Assembly: GCF_016469335.1 (NCBI RefSeq)
Contig: NZ_CP059888.1
Location: 1,860,001-1,924,000, forward strand
Source of the DNA: Flocculibacter collagenilyticus
GTDB lineage: Bacteria; Pseudomonadota; Gammaproteobacteria; Enterobacterales; Alteromonadaceae
Length of the DNA: 64,000 bases
Reading direction: 5' to 3'
Of the stretch, positions 9,783 to 19,192 are shown piece after piece. The notes beneath the pieces are model-generated. The model did no database searches. It saw only the letters and a program-made list of their open reading frames with translations, and was not told the DNA's origin. Both the position numbers and the translations under genes were made by a program. The number at the start of each line of letters is the position of its first letter. Within the stretch, counting starts at the first letter, position 1.

Positions 9783-10007
9783 GTCAAGGTGAGCTTTTTT
9801 ACTTTTTGATTGATTGCACTGTTAAACCTGTATTGCAATTGTGTGGCCTAACGGGGCTAAAACAACCAATATTATATGTGGTAATATTTTTCTTGGCTTC
9901 ATTACATTCCTATAGCTATTCATTGGCTCCCATTCTATCTTTAAACTCTAGAGGAGCCATTCTCTTAGCGCTGCAATCAAAAGTACAATATAAAGAAAAA
10001 CTACTAA

Positions 10008-10493
10008 TTAAAATTCACTACAGAATTTGCGGATGAAGTCGTATTTTGTACTCAACGATTTGAGTTGTTCAGGTTTTAAATGAAAATAAGCGTAACATTC
10101 TGCAAAGTCTTCTGCTGCATTTTTTTTAGCATAATCTGAAATATAAGCATATTTACTTGATATCTGGGTTACCCATTGCTTGCGCTCAAAGCTATTTAAT
10201 AACTTTGTGTAAACATGGTGACCGATTTCGTGGTGTAGGATGTGCGTAAATTCATCAAAACTATTAAATTTGTATATAGAGATGTAATTAATTGGACTAT
10301 TATCATATTGGCCAGAAGCGCGATAGTTAATGGTTTTGGGTGATACATAGCTTCTTTGATAGAAGCGCTGAGGATCATAGACGATGCATTCCAAACCAAT
10401 TAGATGATGTTTTGGGATTTTATTGATTGTTGCTGATATTTGTTCAATTGCAATAATTTGTTGCTTATTGAAACCTTTTATTACTATATTCAA
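10008..10493 (-). CDS. Small HEIGH zinc-metallopeptidase-like protein
   Basis: 161 residues read from a TTG codon; an in-frame stop lies six codons upstream and no ATG is available, so the start is uncertain. Residues 88-92 form the zinc motif HEIGH, and a downstream EDFAECYAYF (E128/E132) can supply the third ligand, the layout of gluzincins such as the anthrax lethal-factor-like group. No signal peptide or membrane segment is visible. It stands alone, opposite in direction to the toxin genes, beside toxin debris. It could be a leftover metallopeptidase toxin tip or an independent small protease. The motif is clear; the role is not. Confidence 0.6.
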   Translation of the reverse strand: MNIVIKGFNKQQIIAIEQISATINKIPKHHLIGLECIVYDPQRFYQRSYVSPKTINYRASGQYDNSPINYISIYKFNSFDEFTHILHHEIGHHVYTKLLNSFERKQWVTQISSKYAYISDYAKKNAAEDFAECYAYFHLKPEQLKSLSTKYDFIRKFCSEF

Positions 10494-10948
10494 GTCTTTA
10501 CTTTCTAATCAATTGAATTGTTAAGGGATTATTTAAGTTGTTAGCTCATTCCATAGCTATGTATTCCATTTTGGTATAAGTTAGTTGTAAAAGTTATTAA
10601 AGTTGTATTCATTGTGACTGTTAACTTATTTTTCTATTAGTATTAATTACTTAATGTATTTTAACGCAAGTATCTATACGTACAACATTAATATTAGTAG
10701 CAATGCAAATGCTGTTCAATTTATCTACAGACCGTGATTTTATTAACTTTTTTGAAAAACACAACACGTAACAGTGAGAAACTGTTAAATCTTTGCAATC
10801 TTATGTGAGTAATATTAAACTCCTGCTCCGTTTTGAAGTCGTGGAACAAAAATAAGCATTTTTCATTATAAGTGTTGGTTGTTGTTTCTGTAAAACACGG
10901 TTCTGATTAGAACCCATGGATTAGCAGTAAAGTAGTAGGAAGGAATTC
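10494..10948. promoter_or_regulatory. 455-bp A+T-rich intergenic region upstream of the flagellar-like operon
   Basis: No gene is visible here. It separates the minus-strand protease from the plus-strand operon and must hold the operon promoter. I looked for a sigma-54 site (GG-N10-GC) and a sigma-28 site and found none convincing. AGGAAGGAATTC just before the ATG at 10949 is a good ribosome-binding site. Confidence 0.4.
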
Positions 10949-12079
10949 ATGAACCAGTCTGATAAATTGTCTAAACTTATTTCATTTTGGAATAGAGACA
11001 AAAATAATACAAAGTTGACTATAGATATTTTGACTTGTTATACGCAAGTTCAAGATATTGTCGGCCTGAGTGCGTTTTACCAGAAATTGCCTGAATCATT
11101 AATGAGAAATCATGATGTGCAATGGACGTATGCACAATGTCTACTCAATTGCGGTGAATTTTCTAAAGCTATTACTACTTTTCAGTCTCTTCCTGATACA
11201 TCAGACCATTCTAAAGAGTATGCAATTGCTTTATGCTATTTCCTTCAAGGAAAAGTGGAAGATGCACATGCATTATTGCTTAATATTGTATCACCACGTG
11301 AGAATGATAATATCGCTAATGAGATTTTTCTGCTGCTTGCTAAGGTAAAATACCATCTTGGGATGTTAGAAGAAGCTCAAAAAATTGCTTTAAATTTATC
11401 ACATCGCGGTATGGATAATTCTTCGGAGTTATTCGGCTTGCTTGCTATGCTAGCATTGGATTTGACGGATATTCCTGCATCTAAAAAATATGCTGAGCAA
11501 ACATTATCAATTGATGATAAACATCATGATGGCCTGCTGGCTTTGGCATCTTCTGAATTATATAGACAAAATTTTGGCGAGTGTAACAAAATAGCCTCAT
11601 TAGGTGTTAAATATTACTCACGAAGCGGACGCATGTGGTCTGTGTTAGGCCAATCTCAATTAGTATTACAAGATGCTGACTCAGCATATTTATCTTTATG
11701 TAATGCCACTGTACATATGCCGGAGCATATTGGTACTTGGCATGTAAAAGGCTGGTGTGAATTAACGCTTAATCGTGTTGATGATGCATATAAGTCATTT
11801 AAAACTGCACTTGACCTTAATCGCAACTTTGCTGAATCTCACGGAGGCTTAGCGGTAGTTTCTGTCTCACAAGGTAAACATGCCGAGGCAGCTGAGTTAG
11901 TGAAAAAAGCTCTACGTTTGGATCCTCATTGTATGTCTGCGAAATATGCCCAAAGTCTTTTAGCAGAGTTACAAGATAACAAAGAAGAAGCTCAAACGAT
12001 AATAGAGTCTATATTAAAACAAGACTCGCACATTTCAGGTATCAGTTACCAACAGCTTTTACAGTCCCTTAAAAAGTAA
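10949..12079 (+). CDS. TPR-repeat protein heading the flagellar-like operon
   Basis: 376 residues made almost entirely of helical tetratricopeptide-type repeats (for example the stretch with DAYKSFKTALDLNRNFAESH and the next unit AAELVKKALRLDPH). There is no signal peptide or membrane segment, so it should be cytoplasmic. It starts behind a strong AGGAAGG site and ends 18 nt before fliQ, in the same direction, so it is very likely the first gene of the operon. TPR proteins often serve as chaperones or sorting-platform parts of type III export systems; a substrate chaperone or assembly factor is plausible here but inferred only from position. No standard flagellar gene corresponds to it. Confidence 0.75.
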   Translation: MNQSDKLSKLISFWNRDKNNTKLTIDILTCYTQVQDIVGLSAFYQKLPESLMRNHDVQWTYAQCLLNCGEFSKAITTFQSLPDTSDHSKEYAIALCYFLQGKVEDAHALLLNIVSPRENDNIANEIFLLLAKVKYHLGMLEEAQKIALNLSHRGMDNSSELFGLLAMLALDLTDIPASKKYAEQTLSIDDKHHDGLLALASSELYRQNFGECNKIASLGVKYYSRSGRMWSVLGQSQLVLQDADSAYLSLCNATVHMPEHIGTWHVKGWCELTLNRVDDAYKSFKTALDLNRNFAESHGGLAVVSVSQGKHAEAAELVKKALRLDPHCMSAKYAQSLLAELQDNKEEAQTIIESILKQDSHISGISYQQLLQSLKK

Positions 12080-12097
12080 TATTAAAGACTAATCTCC

Positions 12098-12361
12098 ATG
12101 GATTTAGATGTAGCAGTGTCCATTATGGGGCAGATGTTTAGCGTCGGCTTAAAAGTAGCGTCTCCAATATTAATCGTTACTTTACTTGCTGGGATAATCA
12201 TTAGTATTTTTCAAGTTGTCACTCAAATTCAAGAGATGACTCTTACATTTGTGCCAAAAATATTTATTACTGTGGCTGTTTTATATTTTTTAGGTAATTG
12301 GATGCTTACTACATTAGTGACGTACACTCGTGAGCTAATTTCAATGGCTGCAGGATTCTAA
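12098..12361 (+). CDS. fliQ: Flagellar-type export gate protein FliQ
   Basis: 87 residues, the normal family size, with two membrane helices flanking the conserved loop LAGIIISIFQVVTQIQE and FVPKI. FliQ forms the helical export gate in the inner membrane with FliP and FliR. Its stop (TAA) shares one base with the ATG of fliR, so translation of the two is coupled. Confidence 0.93.
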   Translation: MDLDVAVSIMGQMFSVGLKVASPILIVTLLAGIIISIFQVVTQIQEMTLTFVPKIFITVAVLYFLGNWMLTTLVTYTRELISMAAGF

Positions 12362-13116
12362 TGGAAGCCTTATTGATGATTGTGCAACCATTTACATTGA
12401 TTTTATGCAGGGTAACGCCGCTTTTTCTAGCAACAAGTATGTCACCTTTGGCTAAGTTTCCTGGAATGGTTAGACTAGTTTCGTTGATTGTTTTGTCAAT
12501 TTGTTTAACAGAAATAACTGTAACAAATTGGCTCATATTGTCTAAAGAGCGTTGGCTATTTAACTTAGGATTAGAGTTAGGTTTAGGCATGCTAATGCTA
12601 CTGAGCTTTCAGTTAACTATTACTGCAATTCAAATTTTAGGTAGAGTATTAGATATGCAAATTGGATTTGCGGCAGCGGGTGTCGTTGATCCAGCAAGTA
12701 ACAATAATGATCCTCTATTGGGCTATATATTCAGCTTATTTGTTACTTTAGCTATATTTTTAACGAACACTCACCATGAGATTCTCGCTGTTCTTACTGA
12801 AACATTTAAATTGATTCCACCTGGGAGTTGGAATGGTGAGTTTTATGTTTCTCACATTATGGGCTTTTTCTTTTCTCAGCTTTTATTGAGCCTTTTATTG
12901 CTGGGTCCTGTAATTATGGGGTTATGGCTTTTAGATATTTTTAACGGTTTTATAGCGAAAACTATGCCCCAAATGAATGTGTATTTCGTGATGCTCCCCT
13001 TAAAAATTGGTGTTGGTATTTTTCTACTTTCTGTGGCTGTTTCTCAAATGAAACCATTAATAGCAAAAATGTTTAGTACTATTGTTTCTTGGTTTCAGCT
13101 TGGGTGGATTAACTAA
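12361..13116 (+). CDS. fliR: Flagellar-type export gate protein FliR
   Basis: 251 residues with six or more hydrophobic segments and family features such as RVTPLFLATSMSPLAKFPG near the N-terminus and the DMQIGFAAAGVVDP region. It completes the FliPQR gate and contacts FlhB. It overlaps both neighbours by one base (TAATG junctions), part of a continuous coupled block fliQ-fliR-flhB-flhA. Confidence 0.92.
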   Translation: MEALLMIVQPFTLILCRVTPLFLATSMSPLAKFPGMVRLVSLIVLSICLTEITVTNWLILSKERWLFNLGLELGLGMLMLLSFQLTITAIQILGRVLDMQIGFAAAGVVDPASNNNDPLLGYIFSLFVTLAIFLTNTHHEILAVLTETFKLIPPGSWNGEFYVSHIMGFFFSQLLLSLLLLGPVIMGLWLLDIFNGFIAKTMPQMNVYFVMLPLKIGVGIFLLSVAVSQMKPLIAKMFSTIVSWFQLGWIN

Positions 13117-14195
13117 TGGCTGACGAGAGTAATAAAACGGAAAAGCCAACCCCATTTAAGCTGGAGGAGGCTAAAAAGAAAGGTCAAGTAAGTAAAAGCC
13201 CCGAGGTAACAGGCTTACTAATGCTGATTACGTTTAGTGCGACGATGTTTATTGTTGGACAAAATATCTGGGGCGGTCTGTCTGAGCTTATGATTACATT
13301 ATTGTCAACATCTGGAGAGTTGGCCGTAAATACAGGAAATCTATGGGATTTGTGGAACAAGCTAGGCAAGCAACTATTTGAGTTATTTACTCCATTACTA
13401 ACAGTGCTAGTGATTGGTGCTATTGGTTTTAATATTGTTCAAACAGGGCCTATTCTTTCTAGTCATCCAATTAAACCTGATTTTAAGAGGTTAAATCCTA
13501 TTCAAGGAGCGAAGAAAATAATATCAATTAAAGCACTATTTGATTTATTTAAAGCGGTAATTAAAGTTGTAGTAATTGCGTTTGTCTGGAAAGTTTTTGC
13601 TGACAATTGGTTAAGTAACATTATGGACAGTTACGGAATGTCACCTCAGTCATTTTTAGCCCACTGGGCTGCACTTTCATTACAAGTTATTTTGATGCTC
13701 GTGTGCATTATGTTGCCATTTGCCTTAATAGATTATGCATTTTCCTCCTGGGATTTTGAAAAAAAGATGCGTATGAGCAAGCAGGACATTAAAGATGAGC
13801 ATAAAAAACGGGAAGGCGATCCGCAAGTTAAGCAGAAGCAAAAACAGATTCAAAAAGAGTTATTAAAAAAAGCTGCATCACTTAAAAGTGTAAAGGACGC
13901 TGATGTAATCATAACTAACCCACAGCATATTGCGGTGGCAATTAAGTACGTGCCTAAGAAAATGCTTGCACCTAAAATTTTAGCGATGGGGGAGGATAAT
14001 AACGCCGCTATTATACGAAAAATTGCAAGAACACATAATGTGCCTATTGTAAGGAATATTCCTTTAGCAAGAGCATTATACAAAAATAGTATTATTGATG
14101 GATTTATTCCAGAAGATTGTTATGACGGTGTAGCTTCAATATTTAGAACCGTTTTAGATATGAATAAGTACAACATTCAAGGTAGTAGTAAGTAA
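13116..14195 (+). CDS. flhB: Flagellar-type export switch protein FlhB
   Basis: 359 residues starting with the family hallmark EKPTPFKLEEAKKKGQV, followed by four membrane helices and a cytoplasmic domain. The self-cleavage site usually written NPTH is NPQH here (residues 268-271); the cleaving Asn-Pro pair and the His are kept and only the third residue differs. FlhB switches substrate class from rod/hook to later substrates after cleavage, normally with FliK, yet no clear FliK and no late substrate gene is present in this operon. Confidence 0.93.
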   Translation: MADESNKTEKPTPFKLEEAKKKGQVSKSPEVTGLLMLITFSATMFIVGQNIWGGLSELMITLLSTSGELAVNTGNLWDLWNKLGKQLFELFTPLLTVLVIGAIGFNIVQTGPILSSHPIKPDFKRLNPIQGAKKIISIKALFDLFKAVIKVVVIAFVWKVFADNWLSNIMDSYGMSPQSFLAHWAALSLQVILMLVCIMLPFALIDYAFSSWDFEKKMRMSKQDIKDEHKKREGDPQVKQKQKQIQKELLKKAASLKSVKDADVIITNPQHIAVAIKYVPKKMLAPKILAMGEDNNAAIIRKIARTHNVPIVRNIPLARALYKNSIIDGFIPEDCYDGVASIFRTVLDMNKYNIQGSSK

Positions 14196-16273
14196 TGATA
14201 AGCATGTTTAAGCAAGGAAAAAGTGAACTTGCCTTAGTATTGGCTGTTGTAGCTATTCTAATGTTATTGTTTGTGCCAATTCCGGGTTCATTTTTAGATC
14301 TTCTGTTATTAACCAACTTTTCGTTAGGTTTAGTAATTTTATTGCTTACTTTTTATACAGATAAGCCATTAAGTTTTTCAACATTCCCATCTTTAATTTT
14401 AATAGCAACGTTATTCAGATTAGGCTTAAACGTATCTTCTACGCGCTTAATTTTAAATGATGCTGAAGCTGGTCAAGTAATTGGTGCGATAGGTTCATAT
14501 GTTGTTGGTGGAAATTACGTGATCGGTTTAGTAGTTTTCCTAATTTTAATTGTAGTTCAATATGTTGTTGTCACAAGTGGTGCACAGCGTGTTGCAGAGG
14601 TTGCTGCTAGATTTACGCTAGATAGTATGCCAGGAAAACAAATGAGTATTGATGCTGATTTAAATATGGGCATTATCGATGAAGTTGAAGCAAAACAAAG
14701 ACGTTTAGCAATTGAAAAAGAAGCAAATTTTTACGGAGCGATGGATGGTTCCACTAAGTTTGTTAAAGGTGACGCAATTGCTGGCATCATTATTATATTA
14801 ATTAATATTGTTGGTGGTCTTTCAATTGGTGTAGCACAACATGGAATGGAGTGGTCAGAGGCGCTGCATACTTTTACGTTACTTACTGTTGGAGATGGTA
14901 TCGTAACACAAATTCCTTCACTTATTGTTGCTACTGCGACGGGTATTATAATCACTCGTGCGGCCTCTGATTCGCAACTTGGTAAAGAGCTGGCTAAGCA
15001 AATAACATCTCATCCTAAAATTCTTTTAATTATTGCTTTAACACTTACTTTGGTTTTATTTATGCCTGGTTTGCCTGCTTGGCCTTTAATTTTGTTAGCT
15101 GTTGTTTTTGGGACGATTGCATATTTTGCACATGCAAAGCAAGATGATTCAACACTCACCAACGCAGACAACAACTCCAACTCTGGAATGGAAGATGAAC
15201 AGTTCAGCGCTAATGATGATGATTTATATGATTTAACAAAAGTTGAAGTATTAGAGTTGAGAATAGGTGCAGACATCAGTGACTTTCTTGAAGATGAGGG
15301 CAAAACACTAACAGATAGATTACAAAACTATCGTAAGCAGTTTGCGCTTGAATATGGTTTGGTGTTACCTACAGAGAAAATTATCCATGATAATAGTATT
15401 GACACAAAAGGATACATTCTTTCGATTCATGGTGCGCAAGTTGCCAAAGGAGAAATTTTTGCTAAGCACTATCTTGCTATTGATCCCACAGGTAAAAAAA
15501 ATGAGTTAAAGGGTATTAATACTAAAGAACCAACCTATGGCCTACCTGCATTATGGATTGATTCAGAATTATCAACAGCCGCGAGAAGTAGTGGTTATAC
15601 AGTTGTAGATCCAGAAACAACACTATTAACTCATTTAACGGAAACACTGAAGAAATTTTCGCCTGAAATTTTGACAAGAGCTGAAACTGAAAAGCTTCTT
15701 TCTAAAGTCGCTGAAGCTCAGCCGGGATTACTAGATGAGTTAATTCCAAGCATACTTTCTTACTCTGAAGTTCAAAAAGTTCTTCAACAGTTACTCCAAG
15801 AAAAGGTGGCTATCCGTAACTTACCACTAATCCTTGAAGAGCTAGTTGATGCCGCAAAAGTGAATAAGAATATTGCGTACCTTGCAGAAAAAGTTCGAAC
15901 AAAATTACGTAATCAAATATGCCAGGCGCTAGTCGATCAAGAAGGTTCATTGAATATATTGACCTTTGAGCCACGTTTTGAACAACGACTTGTCGCTGGT
16001 GTAGTGAATGATGAAAATAATACTTCCTTATCTCTAGATGGAGAGTTGACAGAAATACTCCTGAAAAGTCTGTCTCAGCATGTCGAGTTGATGATGGGTA
16101 AGCGATTAAAACCCATACTTTTATGCACTCCAATTTTAAGGCGTCAACTATTTCTATTTTGTGAAAGAGCGCTCCCGCAATTACATATTTTATCTCTTAA
16201 CGAGATTCCGACCACTGTAAATGTAAAAGCATTTGCAATGATCTCTGAAAGTACGAATAACTCGGCAGCATAG
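14195..16273 (+). CDS. flhA: Flagellar-type export gate protein FlhA
   Basis: 692 residues, the usual length. The N-terminal half has eight hydrophobic helices and the conserved FHIPEP-type cytoplasmic loop region (RVAEVAARFTLDSMPGKQMS, then DADLNMG). After a short acidic linker (about residues 320-350) comes the cytoplasmic ring domain that docks chaperone-substrate complexes. Overlaps flhB by one base and is followed by flgF with a one-base overlap. FlhA is the nonameric export engine using the proton motive force. Confidence 0.94.
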   Translation: MISMFKQGKSELALVLAVVAILMLLFVPIPGSFLDLLLLTNFSLGLVILLLTFYTDKPLSFSTFPSLILIATLFRLGLNVSSTRLILNDAEAGQVIGAIGSYVVGGNYVIGLVVFLILIVVQYVVVTSGAQRVAEVAARFTLDSMPGKQMSIDADLNMGIIDEVEAKQRRLAIEKEANFYGAMDGSTKFVKGDAIAGIIIILINIVGGLSIGVAQHGMEWSEALHTFTLLTVGDGIVTQIPSLIVATATGIIITRAASDSQLGKELAKQITSHPKILLIIALTLTLVLFMPGLPAWPLILLAVVFGTIAYFAHAKQDDSTLTNADNNSNSGMEDEQFSANDDDLYDLTKVEVLELRIGADISDFLEDEGKTLTDRLQNYRKQFALEYGLVLPTEKIIHDNSIDTKGYILSIHGAQVAKGEIFAKHYLAIDPTGKKNELKGINTKEPTYGLPALWIDSELSTAARSSGYTVVDPETTLLTHLTETLKKFSPEILTRAETEKLLSKVAEAQPGLLDELIPSILSYSEVQKVLQQLLQEKVAIRNLPLILEELVDAAKVNKNIAYLAEKVRTKLRNQICQALVDQEGSLNILTFEPRFEQRLVAGVVNDENNTSLSLDGELTEILLKSLSQHVELMMGKRLKPILLCTPILRRQLFLFCERALPQLHILSLNEIPTTVNVKAFAMISESTNNSAA

Positions 16274-16959
16274 TGATTAAGATGAGCTCAGCAGAAATAA
16301 TTTTAAATAGTATTCAAAATAATATTAATCAGGTTGAAGTATTAAGCCATAACGTTGCTAATGCAAATACACCTGGTTTTAAGGCAGCTCAGGTCTTTTC
16401 AGAGTTTAACAGCTCAGGAAAAGCAAAGTTGATTAATACAGTTACGAATAAAGCTGGCTCTAGTGTTGTTAATACAAATAGGTCGCTTGATATTGCTTTA
16501 CTTAACCAAAACTTCTTGCAAGTTGAATATAACAATCAGTTGGTTATGACTAGAAATGGGCGCTTGCACATTGATAGTTCAGGCCAGCTTAAGCACTCTT
16601 CAGGAGCTTTTGTTATAGGTGAATTAGGACATATTCAATTGCCTGAAGGTGATGTACAAATCAATAACGCTGGAAAAATTTATGTCAATGGTGAGTACCT
16701 TGACAAGTTAGTTAGTGTAAGACCATCTGAAGGTACTACTTTAAATTCTATCGGTTCTGGTCTTTATTCACCGAATGGGAAAGTATCTCCACATATTAAT
16801 GACTTTCAACAGGGGGCGATAAATTCTGCGAGTGTAGATGTGTCACAAGATATGGTTCGCCTTATTGAGTTATCTAGGCATACACAAAGTCTTCAAAAAG
16901 CATTACATGCATTAGATCAAATTTCTAATGCTGGTATTAACGAGTTAGGGAAAAAATAA
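16273..16959 (+). CDS. flgF: Rod protein FlgF-like
   Basis: 228 residues with the axial-protein N-terminal pattern VEVLSHNVANANTPGFKA and the C-terminal pattern of rod proteins (ASVDVSQDMVRLIELSRHTQSLQKALHALDQ, read in two pieces). The first codon could be the GTG at 16273, which overlaps the flhA stop, or the ATG at 16282; the sequence does not decide. FlgF is a proximal/middle rod subunit exported by the type III gate. It is somewhat shorter and more divergent than flagellar FlgF, but its place directly before flgG supports the call. Confidence 0.82.
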   Translation: MIKMSSAEIILNSIQNNINQVEVLSHNVANANTPGFKAAQVFSEFNSSGKAKLINTVTNKAGSSVVNTNRSLDIALLNQNFLQVEYNNQLVMTRNGRLHIDSSGQLKHSSGAFVIGELGHIQLPEGDVQINNAGKIYVNGEYLDKLVSVRPSEGTTLNSIGSGLYSPNGKVSPHINDFQQGAINSASVDVSQDMVRLIELSRHTQSLQKALHALDQISNAGINELGKK

Positions 16960-17739
16960 ATGATCGAGTCTTTATATATTGCTGAAACTGGCATGTCATC
17001 TCAGCAAAAGCTTATTGAGGTTATTTCAAATAACATTGCGAACTCATCCACAACTGCTTACAAAAAAACACAGCTAAACTTTGTTGACTTAGTTTATCAA
17101 CAAGATGTTATTGCTGATTCAAATGATGGAACCATAAATCAAGCAAATAGCCACGGCGTTGGAGTGAAAGTATCCACAGATACTAAGGACTTTTCAGTAG
17201 GAGAGCTTAAGCAAACAGGTAACCCTTTTGACGTAGCTATTCAAGGAAGTGGTTTTATAGAAGTTCAAATGGAAAATGGAGACACGGCCTATACTAGGGC
17301 TGGCAGATTGCGACTAAATAGTGATGGTTATTTGGTTTCTTCTCATGGTTATGTACTCAGCGCAAGCATTCAGCTTCCTCCAGATGCATCAGATATGGCA
17401 ATCTCAAATAGAGGTGTTGTGACTGCTCTAATAGGTAGCACAGGAGAGCGTATTGAGCTTGGGCAAATAGAATTAACTAACTTTACCAACCCTGAAGGGT
17501 TGAAAGTGTTAGGTAGTAATCTTTATAGCGGAAGCGAAAAGTCAGGGAATGTTCTTTATGGTTTACCTGGAGAAATGGGGTTAGGTGAATTATTACAGGG
17601 CATGACAGAGGTTTCGAACGTATCTATGACTGAAGAAATGGTTAACCTTATGCTCGCTCAACGAGGTTATCAATTAAACGCCCGTATTATTCAGGTTTCA
17701 GATCAACTTCTAGATACGATCAATAACTTACGCAGATAA
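16960..17739 (+). CDS. flgG: Distal rod protein FlgG
   Basis: 259 residues, the family's normal size. The N-terminus IAETGMSSQQKLIEVISNNI and the region LKQTGNPFDVAIQGSGFI are diagnostic, and the C-terminus EEMVNLMLAQRGYQLNARI is the canonical coiled-coil helix of the rod/hook family. FlgG forms the distal rod through the periplasm, the channel on which P and L rings assemble. Confidence 0.92.
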   Translation: MIESLYIAETGMSSQQKLIEVISNNIANSSTTAYKKTQLNFVDLVYQQDVIADSNDGTINQANSHGVGVKVSTDTKDFSVGELKQTGNPFDVAIQGSGFIEVQMENGDTAYTRAGRLRLNSDGYLVSSHGYVLSASIQLPPDASDMAISNRGVVTALIGSTGERIELGQIELTNFTNPEGLKVLGSNLYSGSEKSGNVLYGLPGEMGLGELLQGMTEVSNVSMTEEMVNLMLAQRGYQLNARIIQVSDQLLDTINNLRR

Positions 17740-18632
17740 TGAAGTTATTATTCTTTATATCTTTTTGTATGTTGGCAAGTTGGAGCCTGCATGCATTAAG
17801 TTTTAAAAAGCCAATTAATAGATTAGTTGCGCCAGTCTATGTATCAGATATTGTTAAAACCAATGAGATTAATAAGTTAGATGGTGTTTTGTGGCCTGCG
17901 AGCATGCAAGGCTGGGTTTCTAGTGATGACGTTAAAGCTATTATAGGTAAGCATTCAAAAAAAATTGATTTGACTCGATGGCAGGGAGTTAAAAAGGCTT
18001 GGGTAGAGTGGTGTTACCCATTAGATATATCAGAATCTAATAAAAAGTTAAATATGGAAGTAGAACGACTGTTAGCAGAAAAAAAATTGAAACTGTTGAA
18101 TGGATTGCGCATCAATAATAGTGATATTCCGTGCAGTAAATCGCCTACAAAAAATACTGAATGGATTAGTGCTCAATTGCTGAACCATAAAATCATAAGA
18201 GCTAAATTGAGCACCGACGCACAAGAAACATATGTATTTGACTTGCCTTTTGAAGCAAGTGTACAGGCTTATATGCTTAAAAGTAGTGGTAATAAAGGTA
18301 GTGATTTAAGTTCATTAAATATGTATCTAACTAATGTTAGGTGGACTGGTAAAGAAGTTACTGATCTATTTGATATTAGGAATAAGCACTTAATGAGAAA
18401 TGTTACTGCTGGTGAAGTAATAAAGATTAGTGATCTAGCCGAAACATTGGCAGTAAATGCTGGAGATAAAATAAAAGTTAGATTAATGCATAACTCGATT
18501 GCTATTGAAACAAGTGGTAAAGCCATTACTAGTGGGCGAATTGGAGAAACGATAAAAGTGAAAATAAGTAATAGTAATAAAGCAATAGATGCAAGTGTTA
18601 TTGAAAAAGGAGCTGTAAATGTATCTGTTTAA
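17739..18632 (+). CDS. flgA: P-ring assembly chaperone FlgA-like, SAF domain
   Basis: 297 residues with an N-terminal signal peptide (LLFFISFCMLASWSLHALS) and a C-terminal SAF-type domain with NVTAGEVIKISDLAETLAV, KVRLMHNSIAIETSGKAI, and a closing DASVIEKGAVNV. FlgA helps the P-ring protein FlgI fold in the periplasm. It overlaps flgG by one base, and flgH starts inside its last codons. It is divergent in the N-terminal half, but the SAF tail and the position before flgH-flgI are decisive. Confidence 0.85.
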   Translation: MKLLFFISFCMLASWSLHALSFKKPINRLVAPVYVSDIVKTNEINKLDGVLWPASMQGWVSSDDVKAIIGKHSKKIDLTRWQGVKKAWVEWCYPLDISESNKKLNMEVERLLAEKKLKLLNGLRINNSDIPCSKSPTKNTEWISAQLLNHKIIRAKLSTDAQETYVFDLPFEASVQAYMLKSSGNKGSDLSSLNMYLTNVRWTGKEVTDLFDIRNKHLMRNVTAGEVIKISDLAETLAVNAGDKIKVRLMHNSIAIETSGKAITSGRIGETIKVKISNSNKAIDASVIEKGAVNVSV

Positions 18633-19191
18633 AGTGTTGCTTGTTGGTGTTTTGTTATTTGCATCCGTGAATATTAGTGCAACATCTCTCTACAATGAAA
18701 AAACGTTCAAGTCGCTTCATGCGGATAAGAAAGCGTTCAAAGTGGGCGACGGTATTACGGTTTTAATTTATCAAAGTGTTCAAGCTAAATCGAGCGCAGG
18801 GGAAGGAAGTAGTGGCGACTTCAAATTTAGTGGTGGAGCAACGGTGCAGGATAGAAATTGGAATGCAGGTATGAATTTAGGATCTTCAAATAAAGGTGAT
18901 GCTGCAACCAACAGAAACGGCTTCGTACGTGCTCAGTTAACAGCAATGGTTGTAAATGTAGGTGATAATGGCCTGTTATTCATTGAAGGCTCACAAAAAA
19001 TCACGGTAAATGATGAAGAGCAAATCATTGCAGTTAAAGGAACTATTAGAACAGAAGATATTAGCAATCAAAATACTATTGCCTCATATCGTATACAAAA
19101 TGCAGAAATTGCTATTGACGGACAGGGTGAAGTTTCTTCAGGCAAAAATGGTAATGTCTTTTCAAGATTAGTGAATTGGATAGGTTTATAG
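18619..19191 (+). CDS. flgH: L-ring protein FlgH without a lipobox
   Basis: 190 residues with a signal peptide (LLVGVLLFASVNISATS) and L-ring features: SLYNEKTFKSLHADKKA, FKVGDGITVLIYQS, then GTIRTEDISNQNTIASYRIQ near the C-terminus. FlgH normally is an outer-membrane lipoprotein, but this protein contains no cysteine at all, so it cannot be lipidated in the usual way. It would still be expected to form the outer-membrane bushing of the channel. It overlaps flgA by 14 bases and is followed two bases later by flgI. Confidence 0.9.
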   Translation: MYLFKVLLVGVLLFASVNISATSLYNEKTFKSLHADKKAFKVGDGITVLIYQSVQAKSSAGEGSSGDFKFSGGATVQDRNWNAGMNLGSSNKGDAATNRNGFVRAQLTAMVVNVGDNGLLFIEGSQKITVNDEEQIIAVKGTIRTEDISNQNTIASYRIQNAEIAIDGQGEVSSGKNGNVFSRLVNWIGL

Positions 19192-19192
19192 C

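Noticed and set aside
9779-10036. 85-codon open frame after the second intergenic repeat
   Set aside because: It begins in the repeat end, has no ribosome site or family look, and overlaps the protease gene's 3' end.
10494-10948. Possible sigma-54 promoter (GTGGAACAAAAATAAGC) before the operon
   Set aside because: The spacing between GG and GC is 11, not 10, and flanking bases do not fit.
12309-12590. Minus-strand frame opposite fliQ/fliR
   Set aside because: It covers two well-conserved genes on the other strand and has no family features.
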